A DNA stretch of 64,000 bases from Heterocephalus glaber (lineage: Eukaryota; Chordata; Mammalia; Rodentia; Bathyergidae), in NCBI RefSeq assembly GCF_000247695.1, contig NW_004624781.1, positions 7,905,786-7,969,785 on the forward strand. The letters are read 5' to 3'. The translations under genes and the position numbers were made by a program. Below are positions 19,703-31,068 of the stretch, in pieces. The notes under the pieces were generated by a model, which worked only from the letters and a program-made list of their open reading frames with translations, was not told the DNA's origin and did no database searches. Each line of letters opens with the position of its first letter. Position 1 is the stretch's first letter.

Positions 19703-19904
19703 CATTTTCTCAGTGGGTTGTTTTTGACTGTTGAGTTTTGAGAGTCCATTATATTCCAGACACCATGCTCTTTTTGTAATACTTTCTCCCACTCTGTGGT
19801 TTGTGGTTTCATCATTTTAACAGGGTCTTTCCCAGAAGACTTTTAATTTTGATGCAATTCTATATTCTATTTAGCACTTTCCCTTTTGATGGATCAGGTT
19901 CTTT

Positions 19905-20188
19905 TTGAGACAGGGTTTCACTATGTGTTTCAGGCTGGCCTTGAACTCACTACTGTAGCTCAGGCTGGCCTCAAACACATGGCGATCCTCCTACCTCAGC
20001 CTCCTGAGTGCTGAGATTACTGGTGCGCTCCACCCCCACACCTGGCTTTTTTGGGGGGAATTTGAAACAGGGGCTGGGTGTGTAGTCCAGGCTGGCCTTG
20101 AACTCTCTATGTAGCCTAGGCTAGACTGGCAGTGATCCCCCTGCCTCAGCACCCTGAGTGCTAAGGTTACAGGTGTGTGCCACCATAC
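19905..20188 (-). repeat. Two reverse B1 SINEs
   Basis: 19905-20046 (ttgagacagggtttcactat ... with internal duplication) and 20068-20188 (gtgtgtagtccaggctggcc ... ggtgtgtgccaccat). Confidence 0.8.
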
Positions 20189-20372
20189 TGGGGTCCAAAG
20201 GCTATCTTTCATCCAAAGAATTGCTTTTTCACTTTGCCAAAAATGAGTTGGGCACATTTGTGTGAGTCCTTTCCTGAGTTCTCTGTTCTGTTCCATTAAT
20301 CTACATGTCTACCCCTATCATTTCCACAGTCTTGATTACCATGGCCACATAAGTGTTTTTAAATTTTTTTTG

Positions 20373-20453
20373 TTTTTTTGGTACCGGGGATTGAACTCCA
20401 GACCTTGCGCTTGTGAGGCAGGCACCGGAACCACTGACCTAAATCCCCGGCCC
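20373..20453 (-). repeat. ID SINE
   Basis: A complete reverse ID: tttttggtaccggggattga ... accactgacctaaatccccg followed by gccc. Confidence 0.85.
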
Positions 20454-20527
20454 TTAATTTTTGTTTTTTTTTTTTTTTGAGACAGTGAGACCTTTGCATA
20501 AAGGTTGTTAAAGCTACTTTGTTTTGG

Positions 20528-20720
20528 GTTTTTTTTTTTTTTGCAGAGCTAGAGATCCTGCCCAGGGCATTATGCATGGTAGGTAAGTCCTCTACCACTC
20601 AACTACATCCAGAGTCCTTTGTTAAAGCTACTTGGCTGAGGGGCCGGGGATTTAGCTCAGTGGTTCCGTCACCTGCCTCGAAAGCCCAAGGTCCTGAGTT
20701 TGAGCCCTGGTACCAAAAAA
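20528..20720. repeat. Old antisense ID and young sense ID with target duplication
   Basis: 20528-20617 is a diverged reverse ID-like element (agctagagatcctgcccagg ... actcaactacatcc). 20641-20720 is a plus ID (ggccggggatttagctcagt ... gagccctggtacc). The second is bounded by ctacttggctgag on both sides. Confidence 0.8.
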
Positions 20721-20789
20721 CTACTTGGCTGAGAAAATGAAAGTCTAGAAAAGGTAATTTACTGAAGGTCTCACTATTAATGTGGTCAG

Positions 20790-22020
20790 ATCTGACTCTA
20801 AGGCATGACACAGCTATCTCTAGTGAATTATTCTGAGTCTCTTCACATAATTTTCTTCGAATGCTCCTTTACTTCACCTTGGAAGAAAGACACAGCAAGG
20901 AGGGGGTCCAGAGAGATTCCTAACCCTTTTCCCACCTGGCATCTCAAGGAAATAGCAATTTCTCCTAGGAAAGTAACTAAGCTTCATTTTCTCTGGCAAA
21001 GTAAATTCCAGTGATGTCTCCCCTGAGTGAAGGGCAGCTCTGCTCACTGCACAGGAAATTTAGACTGTTTACTTCTAGACAAGGTAAAACCTACAGCCAG
21101 GCACCCGGCTTATAAGGTGGATGGGCATGCCTGTAGGGAGCACAGGCACAGTCGGATCAGTGCCCCTCCTCCTCGGGAACGCCTGGGCGGGAACACATGT
21201 TTATAAATGTGGCTTCCTCCTCTGCAGTAATCTGCAAACGTTTCCAATAATGAATGAGCTGAAGAGGAGACAGGTCAGACAGAGTGCTGGAAATGGGAGA
21301 GGGGAAGAGGGAAAATTCTAATGTGGAAAGACAAGATGGAGGCTTGTTTAAATGTCAAAGGAAACACATTCTGCTGAAGTGTGACACTCTTCCTACAAGG
21401 TTCCGAGTTGAGACAGCTGGGAGAATAAGAGGACAGGAAGGAAACGCAGAAAATAACACTTAACAGACCTGGTTTTCTATTAGGGACTGATTTTAGAGCA
21501 GTTAACAGGCTGAAGAGAGAGGAAAATAGGTCTTCATTTCAGAAAGCTTCCTAATTTTTCACTGTATCCACGGAAGAAGGAAAGCCTTGGCATGCCTGGG
21601 ATGAACACGGTAACAGAAGTAGGTCGTGGTTTACACCATCTTCACCAAGAGTCCTACAGACGAAGTCTCACTGGCTGTCACTAAGTTCCTGAGCACTGAA
21701 ATGGGGCCTTCATCCCCGGGGCTTGACTCCTCTCTGGTATTGTGCCCCAAATCTGACACTTAAAGCAAATCTTGCTGGCTCAACCTTCAAAGTATTTCTA
21801 GCTTGTGACACCCCACTCCTGCTTCTACAAATGCTCCCTGCCTTGCTTCCATCCTTATTCCTTTCTCAACTGTTCTCAACATACGAGCCCGAGAGATCCT
21901 GCTAAAACCTAAGCATATCCTATTGTTTCTCTGCATGGAAACTTTCACACTTTTGCATTTTGCACCATGTGCATGCATTATCTATTTCTAAAAATAAACA
22001 CAGAAAGTTTTTTTCCACCC
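20790..22020. other. SINE-free unique intron 3 segment
   Basis: About 1.2 kb without a recognisable repeat or coding signal. Short open frames here have no family resemblance I can see. Confidence 0.5.
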
Positions 22021-22025
22021 TCAGT

Positions 22026-22353
22026 TTGGGGATTTAAACCCAGGGCCTTTACACTGAGCTATATCCCCATCCCTTATTGACTTTTGGTTTTCTGGGACAG
22101 GGTCTTGCTATGTATTCTAGGCTAGCCTTGAACTCCCTATTAGCTCAGGCTGGCCTCAAATTTGTGAGTCTCACTCAATCCTTCTGTCTCAGCCTCTTGA
22201 GTGCTGGGATTACAGATGTGGACCACCACTCCTGGCTTTTATTTTTATTTGGAGACAGGGTCTTGCTAAGTCACTAAGTTGCCGAGGCTGGGTTCAAACT
22301 TGCTATCCTCCCACCTCAGCCTCCCAGAGTGCTGGGATTAAATATGTGTACCA
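22026..22353 (-). repeat. dID and two B1 SINEs
   Basis: 22026-22073 reverse dID (gatttaaacccagggccttt ... actgagctatatcccc). 22076-22238 reverse B1 with internal duplication. 22243-22353 second reverse B1 ending in gctgggattaaatatgtgta. Confidence 0.78.
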
Positions 22354-22356
22354 TTA

Positions 22357-22447
22357 GGGCTGGGGATTTAGCTCAGTGGTTTCACTGCCTGCTGCGCAAG
22401 CACAAGGACCCGAGTTTGATCCCTGGTACCAAAAAAAAAAAAAAAAA
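22357..22447 (+). repeat. ID SINE
   Basis: ggctggggatttagctcagt ... gagtttgatccctggtacc with an A17 tail, inserted at the end of the reverse B1. Confidence 0.88.
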
Positions 22448-22559
22448 CCGAGCAGAAATATGTGCACCATTGCTCCTGGTTAGTTACTAGTTTTAGTAGG
22501 GATATTTCAATAAGGTTTTTATTCCTTTTGTTTTTCCACAAATAGTCACCTTTCTGGGC

Positions 22560-22718
22560 CTCTGTTTTAAAGTGCTGAGATCTAGCAATGCACGAAACTG
22601 ACAAAATCTCTGCTCTTATATTCAAGTGCAAAAGGACAGATAATAAATAAACGAACAAGTTAACATATGTCAGATAGTGACAAGGCCTATGGAGAAAAAA
22701 ATAAAAGAAGAACAGAGG
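22560..22718 (+). repeat. L2 LINE relic
   Basis: The stretch aatctctgctcttatattca ... gacagataataaataaacga ... cagatagtgacaaggcctat follows the L2 3' region order (damage-call phrase, 'cagataataaacaagtaa', 'agtgataagtgctatgaag') as I recall it. Confidence 0.55.
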
Positions 22719-22982
22719 GCCGGGGATTTAGCTTAGTGGCACCGCGCCTGCCTCACAAGCGCAAGGTCCTGAGTTCGATCCCTGGTACCAAAAAAAAAAG
22801 GGGAACAGAGGGTGTGAGGGAAGAGGATGCTACTTTTTTGTTGTTGTTGTTTTGAGACAGGGTCTTGCTGTGTATTCAGGCTGGCCTTCAACTACGTAGC
22901 CCAGCCTGGCCTGAAACTTGCAGCGATCCTCTTGGCTCAGCCTCCTGAGTGCTGGGAGACAAGTGTGCACCACGACACCTAG
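22719..22982. repeat. ID SINE (+) and B1 SINE (-)
   Basis: The plus ID at 22719-22799 is bounded by gaacagagg on both sides. The reverse B1 at 22851-22982 reads ttgagacagggtcttgctgt ... gcaccacgacacctagc. Confidence 0.85.
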
Positions 22983-23129
22983 CAAGTTTTTCAGTTTTAC
23001 TGTAATAGTATAAATATTAACAGATATAGTCTTCATATCAATAGATATTAACAAAACCTCTTTTAGGTCCTCAGTCATTTTTATGATGTGAAAGGGGTCC
23101 TGAGGCCAAAGTTTGAGAACTGCTAACTT

Positions 23130-23212
23130 TTTTTTTTTGTACTGGGGATCGAAGTTGTATCCTTGTGCTTGTGAGGCAGGCAACAGAACCACTGAGCTAA
23201 ATCCCTGGCCCC
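23130..23212 (-). repeat. ID SINE with target duplication
   Basis: Reverse ID between gagaactgctaacttt and aagaactgctaacttt, reading gtactggggatcgaagttgt ... cactgagctaaatccctggc. Confidence 0.88.
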
Positions 23213-23821
23213 AAGAACTGCTAACTTTAGTGCATCACACCCAAGCACTGGTGCCCACCTGCCTGTACAGAGAAGTTAACCAAACTAGCGCTGTCTCCAT
23301 GCTGGAGACAAGAGTTGGGCACCAGCCAGTTCTAGCACTGCTGTTGGTTCTGCCTCCTAGGGATCTGTTTGCCTAGCAGGATTCTCTTATTATCAAGCTT
23401 CTGGGTCCTAAAGAAAGCCGAGTGATGGCCTACCTGTAAGGGAAGTGGGGAATACGGGCTGAAGAGGAGGACCCAGAAGTGGCTGGCTGGCTGTGCATCT
23501 GGTAAAGCCAGGCACTCTGCCTTTGAGACCTCTGAATAATGTCTCCCTTTCCATCCTCACCTCAACTAGGGGCACCCAAGCCCTCACTGGCTCGCCTATT
23601 CCTACCTCTAGTCCTAGTTCTGTCAATCCAGCCAGTAAGACTGTGAGATGAATCTACCCCAAAACACTGCTTTCATGCCACCAGCCAGCAAATAATTACT
23701 TACACTCCATCACTGTGCCAAGTAGCCTGGAGATTCAAAATAGAACAGAGATCTGGTTTCTGGACTGAAAGTTTTATTTCACATGGAGGTGGGGAATGTT
23801 TACACATAAACATCATGTGAA

Positions 23822-24424
23822 GCTGTACATGGTGGCACAAGCCTGTAATTCCAGCACTTGAGAGGCTCAGGCAGGAGGACTACAAGTTGAGTCACACCTA
23901 GGCAAATTAGTAAGCAAGGACCTGTCTCAAAATAAAAAGGCACTCTGGGAGGCTGAGGCAGAAGGATCTTAAGTTTGAGCCCAGCCTGAACAACTTAGTG
24001 AGACTTGCCTCAAAAATAAATGTTAAACGAGTGGGGATGTCATTCAGTGAGAAGGCCCTGGGTTTAATCCCCTGTTCTGCAACAACCAACCAACAAGGCT
24101 GAAAAGTTACCTCAGTGGTAGAGCACTTGCTCTAGCATGGCAGAGGCCCTGGATTTGCTCTCCAGCACCACAAAAAACAAAACCAGCTAGCTGGGCATGG
24201 TGGTGTGTGAGCCTGTAGTCCCAGCTATTGGAGAAGCTGAGTCAGGAGAATCACTTGAGCCCAGGAACTTGAGGCCAGCCTGGGCAACACAGAGACCCCC
24301 CATCTCAAAAAACAAACAAACAAACAAACAGAAATCCCAACACAGCAACCACAACAAAACTATGAAAGAGGCTTACCAAGCACAAAGCCGTAGGTTCAAT
24401 ACCCAGCACCAAAATCAAAAACCA
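23822..24424 (+). repeat. Cluster of B1, B1-dID and ID SINEs
   Basis: B1 23822-23937; truncated B1-dID 23938-24085; ID-like 24094-24174 (cagtggtagagcacttgctc); B1 24187-24304 with (AAAC)n tail 24305-24332; ID-like tail 24362-24424. All are in plus orientation. Sequence from 23213 to 23821 is otherwise unassigned. Confidence 0.72.
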
Positions 24425-24825
24425 TACTGTGACAACTGAAAGAAGAGGGTTTATAAACCAGGAGGAATGTGAATGAGAGGACACACAGTAAGCAAGAGAC
24501 CATGAGATGACAAGCTGAGACTGTGAGGCAGAGGACAGGAAGGAGACCTTGAAGAAGTGACTCTGGCAGCTGGCACTAAGTAAATACTTGCGACTGACTG
24601 CCAGCTGATGCATTCAAGTGGGTTGCGGGTGTAGGGAGAAAAATTCTGATTGCTCTGGGTTACTCAATCCACCCTCCTGACAGCTGCTGCTCATCTATGC
24701 CGATTTCTAAACCTAAAATAATGAAGGTTGTTTTCAGCTTCCTCTTGTTGTTTACTTGTGCCGTTATACAATTCCCGTGCCCCTGACCCTATAGCCATTC
24801 TTTATGTTTAATGTACACATTTTTC

Positions 24826-24904
24826 CCCCCCGGTGCTGGGGATTGAACTCAGGACCCTTGTGCCTGCCAGGCAGGAATGACACCACTGAACTCATCCCTA
24901 GCCA
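24826..24904 (-). repeat. ID SINE with target duplication
   Basis: The reverse ID ggtgctggggattgaactca ... accactgaactcatccctag is flanked by taatgtacacattttt on both sides (about 24809 and 24907). Confidence 0.85.
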
Positions 24905-25017
24905 CTAATGTACACATTTTTGTTTGTATATATTCTTATAAAATATAGACAGTACTATGTCTATTATTTTTATTGTATTTAAAATTACTTAATATTATGT
25001 TAGAGATATTCTTTTTT

Positions 25018-25433
25018 CTTTTTTGAGGTCATGGGCATTGAACTCAGGGCTTTGTGCATGCTAGGCAACTACTCTACACTGAGATATATCCCTAGCCCAT
25101 CTTTTTTTTTTTGAGACAGGGTCTCACCATGCAGCTCAGGCTGACTTTGAGTGGCCTGGAACTTGGAGCAATCCTCCTGCCTCAGCCTCCTGAGTGCTGG
25201 GATTACAGGCATGTGCAGCCACGCCCAGCTCTTAGCCTCTTTTATTTTGGTGCCAGGGAATAAACCCAGGGCCTTTGCACTGAGCTGCATCTGTAGCCCT
25301 TTGTATTATTTTTATTTCATGACAGGGTCTTGCTAAATTGCTCAATTACCCAGGCTGGGCTCAAACCTGTGGTCCTCCTGCCTCAGCCTCTCAGAGTGAT
25401 GGGATTACAGGTGTGTAGCACTGTGCCTGTCTC
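25018..25433 (-). repeat. ID, B1, dID, B1 cluster
   Basis: Reverse ID 25018-25099 (catgggcattgaactcaggg); reverse B1 25109-25231; reverse dID 25243-25298 (ggtgccagggaataaaccca ... gagctgcatctgtagccc); reverse B1 25299-25433. The last two form a B1-dID dimer. Confidence 0.78.
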
Positions 25434-25548
25434 TCATTTTTAAAAAACTTTGCAGTATGTTTTAAAGAATGACCCATATTGTTATATCTAGCTTATGGGG
25501 GTTTTGGTAGTGTATATCTGTCCTTTAATAATCAATATTTAATAAGCT

Positions 25549-25712
25549 GGGAGTGGGTGCAGGTCTGTAATCCCAGCTACTTGGGACACTGAGGCAGGAG
25601 AATCCCACATCTAAGGTCAGTCTCGGGAACTTAGCAAGACCCTGTCTCAAGAAAGTGGGGCTGGATATAAGTCAGAACACCCCTGGGTTCAATTCCCAGC
25701 ACCACAAGCAAA
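25549..25712 (+). repeat. B1-dID dimer SINE
   Basis: ctgggagtgggtgcaggtct ... ctgtctcaagaaagtgggg is the B1 part. A dID tail follows, ending gggttcaattcccagcacca. Confidence 0.8.
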
Positions 25713-26188
25713 GAAACAATCTCACTGAGAGGAACGGGTAATTAGGGGCTATGGTCCCAATCTATTTTACACATTTTACAATCCAGTTGGGATAGATTTA
25801 TATAAAATGATAACACGCTACCACACAGCAGGTAAAGACATGTTTGGTTGAGTAGCTAAATGAGCTGTACCTTGCCATATCATGACAAATTGAGTAAAAA
25901 AGATATGATGTCTAGATTTAAGTAAACTAATGTGAATTTGTAAAACAGCATTGTAAATATTTCTAGTCTTCCCTCTAGATGGTGCTGGAGTATTTACTCA
26001 TACTGTCATCTGTAACCCAAAGCTTCCCTCAACATTTAAAAATAAGAGGTCATTTACAACACATTACCACCTTGACAGCACTGCTACCAATTTTATAGCC
26101 TTTTGACTCCTGGTCTAGGAAAGTGTGAAATTCTGTACATTATTCAGGAATTAAAAGTTACAGACAATGTCAACTGTAGCAACTTTTT

Positions 26189-26336
26189 TTTTTTTAAGAC
26201 AGGGTCTCACTATGTAGTTCAGGCTGGCCTTGAACTATCTCACCATGTAGCTCAGGGTGGCCTTGAACTCAAAGCAATCCTCCTGTCTCAGCCTCTTGAG
26301 TACTTGGATTACAGGTGTATGCCACCATGGCCAGCT
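26189..26336 (-). repeat. B1 SINE
   Basis: Reverse B1 with the internal duplication: aagacagggtctcactatgt ... ggattacaggtgtatgccac. Confidence 0.82.
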
Positions 26337-26501
26337 CCTTAGCAATTTCTTAATCTACAAAGAGCTACTAAGTCAAACGGATATTCTATTTGTGTCTGTT
26401 TAAGGGTGGGCGAGTGGGGCTGAATAAATTTGTCTCTATATCTAGAAAGTATATAATCTGGAATAAAGGGGAAAAAAACTCTAAGATTAAAAAAAAAGAT
26501 T

Positions 26502-26716
26502 GCCGGGGATTTAGCCCAGTGGTTTCGCCGCCTGCTGCGCAAGCGCGAGGACCCGAGTTCCATCCCCGGCACAAAAAAAAAAAAAAAAAAAAAAAAGAAA
26601 AAAACCAAACCAAAACAAAACAAAAGATGTCGGGCTGGGGATTTAGCTCAGTGGTTCCAGTGCCTGCCTCGAAAGCACAAGGTCCTGAGTTCAATCCTTG
26701 GTACCAAAAAAAAAAA
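26502..26716 (+). repeat. Two plus-strand ID SINEs
   Basis: 26502-26596 (gccggggatttagcccagtg ... catccccggcac, long A tail) and 26632-26716 (gggctggggatttagctcag ... caatccttggtacc). They are two young-looking copies about 40 bp apart. Confidence 0.88.
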
Positions 26717-26841
26717 GATGTTATCACGGGCAATGTTCCCTATTCTAATCCAGAGCATCTCAAGGGGGCACAGGGTGGTAATGAGTGGTCTAACCTGCCT
26801 GAGGAAATAAAGGTTCTTTAAAGACTAGTAGTGAGCTCCCT

Positions 26842-27270
26842 CAACCCCAGAACTGGGAATCAAACTCAGGACCTTGCACTTGCCAAGAAGGTGCGGCACC
26901 CGCTGAGCTACATCCCCAACCTTAGTAGTGAGCTTTTAAAGACAGGTCTAAGCTAAAATTACTGCTGGCAGTGTTTTATAGAAGCTGTTAGATCAGCATC
27001 TGGAGCCAGATGGAAGCCCTGGTTTCCAAGCAGGACGCAGAGCTGGACAGCCTGTCTAGGTTGAACTGCAACACGCATTGCGTACAAACCTGTAGTGTCA
27101 GGTGCAAATTCCCTAAGATGAGTGTTCCTATGTATGCCTAAAATGTACCAATAAATGTTATGCTATTAAAAAAAAACCCCCAAGCATCTTTTTTTGGTAC
27201 CGGGGATCAAACTCGGGACTTTGCACTTTCGAGGCAGGCGCCAGAACCACTGAGCTAAATCCCCAGCCCC
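26842..27270 (-). repeat. Two reverse ID SINEs
   Basis: 26842-26922 (aactgggaatcaaactcagg ... cgctgagctacatccccaa) and 27189-27270 (ttttttggtaccggggatca ... ccactgagctaaatcccca). The 26923-27188 interval between them is unassigned. Confidence 0.82.
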
Positions 27271-27606
27271 AACCCCGTAGTATCTTAAAACAGGGCAGTG
27301 GGACTGACTCATGCATGTATGGTTTTAAAAAAATGCTCTCAATAACTGAATTTCTAACACAGAGACAGCTGGGGATAGCATGACAGCAGTCAATGAGCCA
27401 GCAAGGCAAGAGAACTCACATGGAACATGTGGAGAAGCAACTTGACATCTACTTTCTTCCCCAAACCACAGTGTGGCTTCCCAGGGAGCATCTTTGAGAA
27501 ACCTTTAGCACGCCCTTCTCCAGCAGCTTCAGGACTGTGGCCCATGTTGTGTTTCTGCTGTGTCAAGGATGTTTTCTCCTGTGTACCCCCGCACTGACTG
27601 CCACCG

Positions 27607-27760
27607 CCCCGTGCTGGGGTTTGAACCCATGGCCTTGCTCTGAGCGCTAACCTCAGCCCTTTCGATTTTTTATTTTGAGACAGTCTTGCTAAGTTGCCCA
27701 AGGTGTGCTTGTACTTGCAATCCTCCTGCCTTAGCCCCTTAAATAGTGTGTAGTCTGCCT
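27607..27760 (-). repeat. Diverged B1-dID dimer
   Basis: gtgctggggtttgaacccat ... with an altered gagcgctaacctcagccc end, then reverse B1 (gagacagtcttgctaagttg ... aatcctcctgccttag). Confidence 0.65.
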
Positions 27761-28061
27761 GAGAGCTCCTATAACAGTCTGTGCCCTCCAGTGCCAGGGA
27801 GGCAGTGGCAGTGATCAGGAGCTGACGACTCACTGCCCAGGCTCCTCTCTCAGCAGCGGGCACCTCTTGCAGCTACTTCCTAGTTACAAATCATCAGGCT
27901 GTAGAAGAGCTGGTGTACGTCATTCACTCTGCCTTTACCCAAAGTCACCTTTTCAGTAAAAGCTGAAAGCAATGAGCCCTGTAATTTACCCAAATGTAAA
28001 CTCCTTTGGTTTTCAATTTTATGCCATCTGGTAATTATATTATTATTATTTCTGGATTATT

Positions 28062-28144
28062 CTTTTTTTCAGTACCGGGGACAGAACTCAGGACCTTGGA
28101 CTTTTGAGGCAGGTGCAGCGCCACTGAGCTAATGCCCTAGCCCT
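28062..28144 (-). repeat. ID SINE
   Basis: Reverse ID: tcagtaccggggacagaact ... ccactgagctaatgccctag. Flanking 27761-28061 and 28145-29220 show no element I can name. Confidence 0.82.
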
Positions 28145-29221
28145 GTATGGATGATTAACATGGCTTCTAATGTCATACTAGTGGGTGGTATTTACATACT
28201 TTTAGTTGAAGATACCTTGGTTCTAACATTTCCTGCAAATGAGCCTGTACATACAAAGCGAATGTGAAGAAACCTCCCCACAAACCCTAGGAAGCAAAGC
28301 TGCTGTTACATGGCAAACATGTGACAGGGTAAAATTTCTTCCATCCTGGCCCATCTGAAAGTTAACAGGGCCAGCTTTAGGCATGTGGATGTTGTGACAA
28401 TGAACTCCATCAATCTTTTTCTTCTCCATTACTTTCATACTTCACTAGCGTTTTCTCATCTAGAAGTTAGTATTTAGAAATTGAATGGCTGTAAGAATAT
28501 GTATCTCATTAATAAATCTTGAATAGCTCTGGTCCTGGGCTACATCCCTATCCTTCTGGCTGCCCTACCTGAGTGTAGGGATCTTCTGTCTCCTCCAGCC
28601 TTCTTCCATCTGCAGTCTTCTCTTAGCCCCTGCATTGCCACCTCAAGATTTTATACTGTTGGTCATGCCTGAATTAACCTGATTTACAATTTACTTTACT
28701 TAATTTATCTGACGTGCCAAAATGTTCCCATTCCTGCTGTATTACTTCTAAATATTCTGATTTTAATAATATTCACGTAAAAAATGAAAAGTGTCCCCCC
28801 AGTAAAATCCAATGCAGCTGTAATCAGAAGAGGCATCTACAGTTTCTCTCCTCACTATAAATGTCGGGCCGGCACTCAGTAACCACTGGTCTAACCCACC
28901 AGGGGAAGTCTGGACAGGGACCACGCCTCATCTCCAGCTGAAGCGCTGACAGCAGCATGTGCCTCCTGCACCTGTTTCCTGTCCTTCAGAGACGGCCCTC
29001 TCAGCTATCTCCTCAGCCTCAAGTGCTGCTCACCAGATCCCAGCAGCACAGAGCGGGGTGTGCTTATGCACATGCATGTTCACGCACGCACCTGGGGATG
29101 GAAGGGGGTCAGCCCGAGGGACAGCATCCTCTGTGGTGACAGTGTACAGTATCAAAATGTAGTGTAAGGATTTAGAATCTTAACAAAACCATAAATACTA
29201 CCAAACTCAGTCATATCTGTT

Positions 29222-29349
29222 AGTTCATTTAAGTAAGAATTCTTTTTTTTCTTTTTGTACCAGGGATTGAACTTGGGTCCTTATGCTTGCGAGGCAGACG
29301 GTGGGACCACTGAGCTAAATCCCCAGCCGTTCATTTAAGTAAGAATTCT
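29222..29349 (-). repeat. ID SINE with long perfect target duplication
   Basis: A reverse ID at about 29243-29328 (gtaccagggattgaacttgg ... cactgagctaaatccccagc) lies between two identical copies of gttcatttaagtaagaattc. The ~20-bp exact duplication marks a relatively recent insertion. Confidence 0.92.
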
Positions 29350-29484
29350 ATGTTTTCAAAATTCATCAGGAGGTAACAGTGACAGTAAAACTTGAAGACT
29401 CCACAGATATTTTACTCCCCTGGGCTCACATTTAGAAGTCATTGTTTAGATTTATCCATCCATAGCTAGAGTCAGTTCCCAGTC

Positions 29485-29620
29485 TTTTTTTTTTTTTAAG
29501 AGTAGGAAGAGTTTATTGAGAGAAAGAAAGCTTCTGCCTAAGAGAGACAGAAGGACCTGAAAGTGAGTTGCCCCAGATCCAAGTCTTATATTTATGTTTT
29601 GTTGTCAAACAGAATTTGCT
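29485..29620 (-). mobile_element. Possible LTR-derived retrocopy with poly(A) tail
   Basis: On the minus strand a tataag motif, then about 70 bases with ctttctttctctcaataaac, then cttcctactctta and a poly(A) tract (29485-29497 as T). The AATAAA at 29512-29517 lies 14 nt before the tail. The pyrimidine-rich, AATAAA-bearing end resembles a retroviral LTR R region ending at its poly(A) site. No matching target duplication was found. Confidence 0.4.
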
Positions 29621-30546
29621 GTACATTCAGATTCTGGAATACGCATCCATCTTTCTCCTTTATCTGAGATGAACCATTAGAACCATTCTAGACCTTAATT
29701 GTTATCACACATGGGATATGGCTGTTAAGATTTATATTCCAATATAATCCTACTAAAGTGTGGAAGAGTGTTCACAAGGCCTAGTGACACCAAAGGTAAG
29801 GCTGCTTCATCCCAGATACAATGTCTTTCTGTCTCTCCCTCTCTCATGGTAGACATATTATTTCTAATAGCCACCATTCACTGTGCTTTGGCATCTTCTG
29901 TATAACATCTCCTGTGTAGTCCTCTCCAGAACCTCCAAAGTATTATCATCACCACCTTAGGAGGAAACGGAAGCTCAGTGCAGTCTGTTCCTGTGTTCTG
30001 TAGCGTGCAGTCTGTTCCCGTGTTCTGTAGCTGCGTAGGCTGCAAAGCCAAGACTGGAATTCCAGCCACTGGCTCCAGTGCCTGTCTTTTATTTAACTCT
30101 GCTGCCTCAGAAGACAAGAATATACATCTTTCATTCTCAGGAGCTCATATTTCCAGGTGGAAAACACTAAACCTTCTCTGTGCTGCACTTGAGAAAAATT
30201 GTGGACTACAGTGAAAGACATCAACACCGAAAGTTTTATTCTTGGCTGAGAAGCAGGTTACTGACGGTGTGTTTGACTACTCTCTACCACAAAAGAAAGA
30301 AAGATCAATAATGCTGCACATTGGTGGCTAAGGCAGAGGTTCACAGCAGAGGACATGGGGGTAAAAAGGAAATGTCGGTTAGTAAAAGGCAGCAAGAAGG
30401 CAGAAAGAGGAAATGGACTAGCCAAAAGAACCTCAGAAGTTCAAAACTGCATTATTATAAACACAGAAGGTGTTTCCTTTGTGTGTGGGGCACTTTATTG
30501 ATGATATAAAAAAGTTCGGGGTTTAAAAAATACTTTAAAAATACTG

Positions 30547-30690
30547 TAGGCAGGTGTGGTGGCACATGCCAGTAATTCCAGCACTTGGGAGCCTGAGGCA
30601 GGAGGATCACTGTGAGTTTGAGACCAGTCTGAACTACATAGGGAGACCCTGCAAAAACAAACACCCCTCCCAAACAAACAAACAAACAAA
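30547..30690 (+). repeat. B1 SINE with A/C-rich tail
   Basis: ggcaggtgtggtggcacatg ... gagaccagtctgaactacat, followed by an (aaac)n tail to about 30690. Confidence 0.8.
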
Positions 30691-30982
30691 CAAACCCCCC
30701 AAAACATAGTGGGGAGTAGGTACATGCACATATTCCCTTTTCCCTCCCTCATCTTCCCTGTTCTTTTATCCTTCCCATTTGTGAAAGATTTATCTCCCAG
30801 TTTCCTATTGTTTACCTTTTATTTTGCTCTCTATACTTGGCATTTTTCATAGATGAGAAGTTGTGTGATATTTCAGCTTGTCTGATTTATTTTACTTTAC
30901 GTTAGTCTCAAGGTGCAATCATTTTCCTACAAATGACTCAAATTTATGCTTTATGGCAGAGTAGTACTTCATTGTGTGTATT

Positions 30983-31068
30983 TGTTGTTGTTTTTGGTAC
31001 CGGGGATCAAACTCAGGTCCTTGGGCTTGTGCAGCAGGTGTCGAAACCACTGAGCTAAATCCCCGGCC
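30983..31068 (-). repeat. ID SINE in the L1
   Basis: Reverse ID: ttttggtaccggggatcaaa ... accactgagctaaatccccg, then gcc. Confidence 0.88.

Larger units (their letters stand above)
17540..20350 (-). mobile_element. L1 LINE remnant (3' end and distal ORF2 region), multiply interrupted
   Basis: L1-derived pieces occur in order on the minus strand: 17540-17787 (3'UTR-like, gagataattataaatttact ... aatggtgacatcttgcaaaa), 17967-18202, 18490-18716 (gagcagtattccatggtatg, gtgtgtacaggtttttgtgc), about 19200-19308 and 19699-19900, and 20190-20350. The order follows the L1M consensus as I recall it, so this is one old element split by later B1, B1-dID and LTR insertions. It encodes nothing intact. Confidence 0.8.

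Noticed and set aside
20641..20720. tRNA genes (A-box and B-box pairs at ~50 sites such as this one)
   Set aside because: All are ID SINEs with poly(A) tails and target duplications; none folds as a complete tRNA with a usable anticodon arm.
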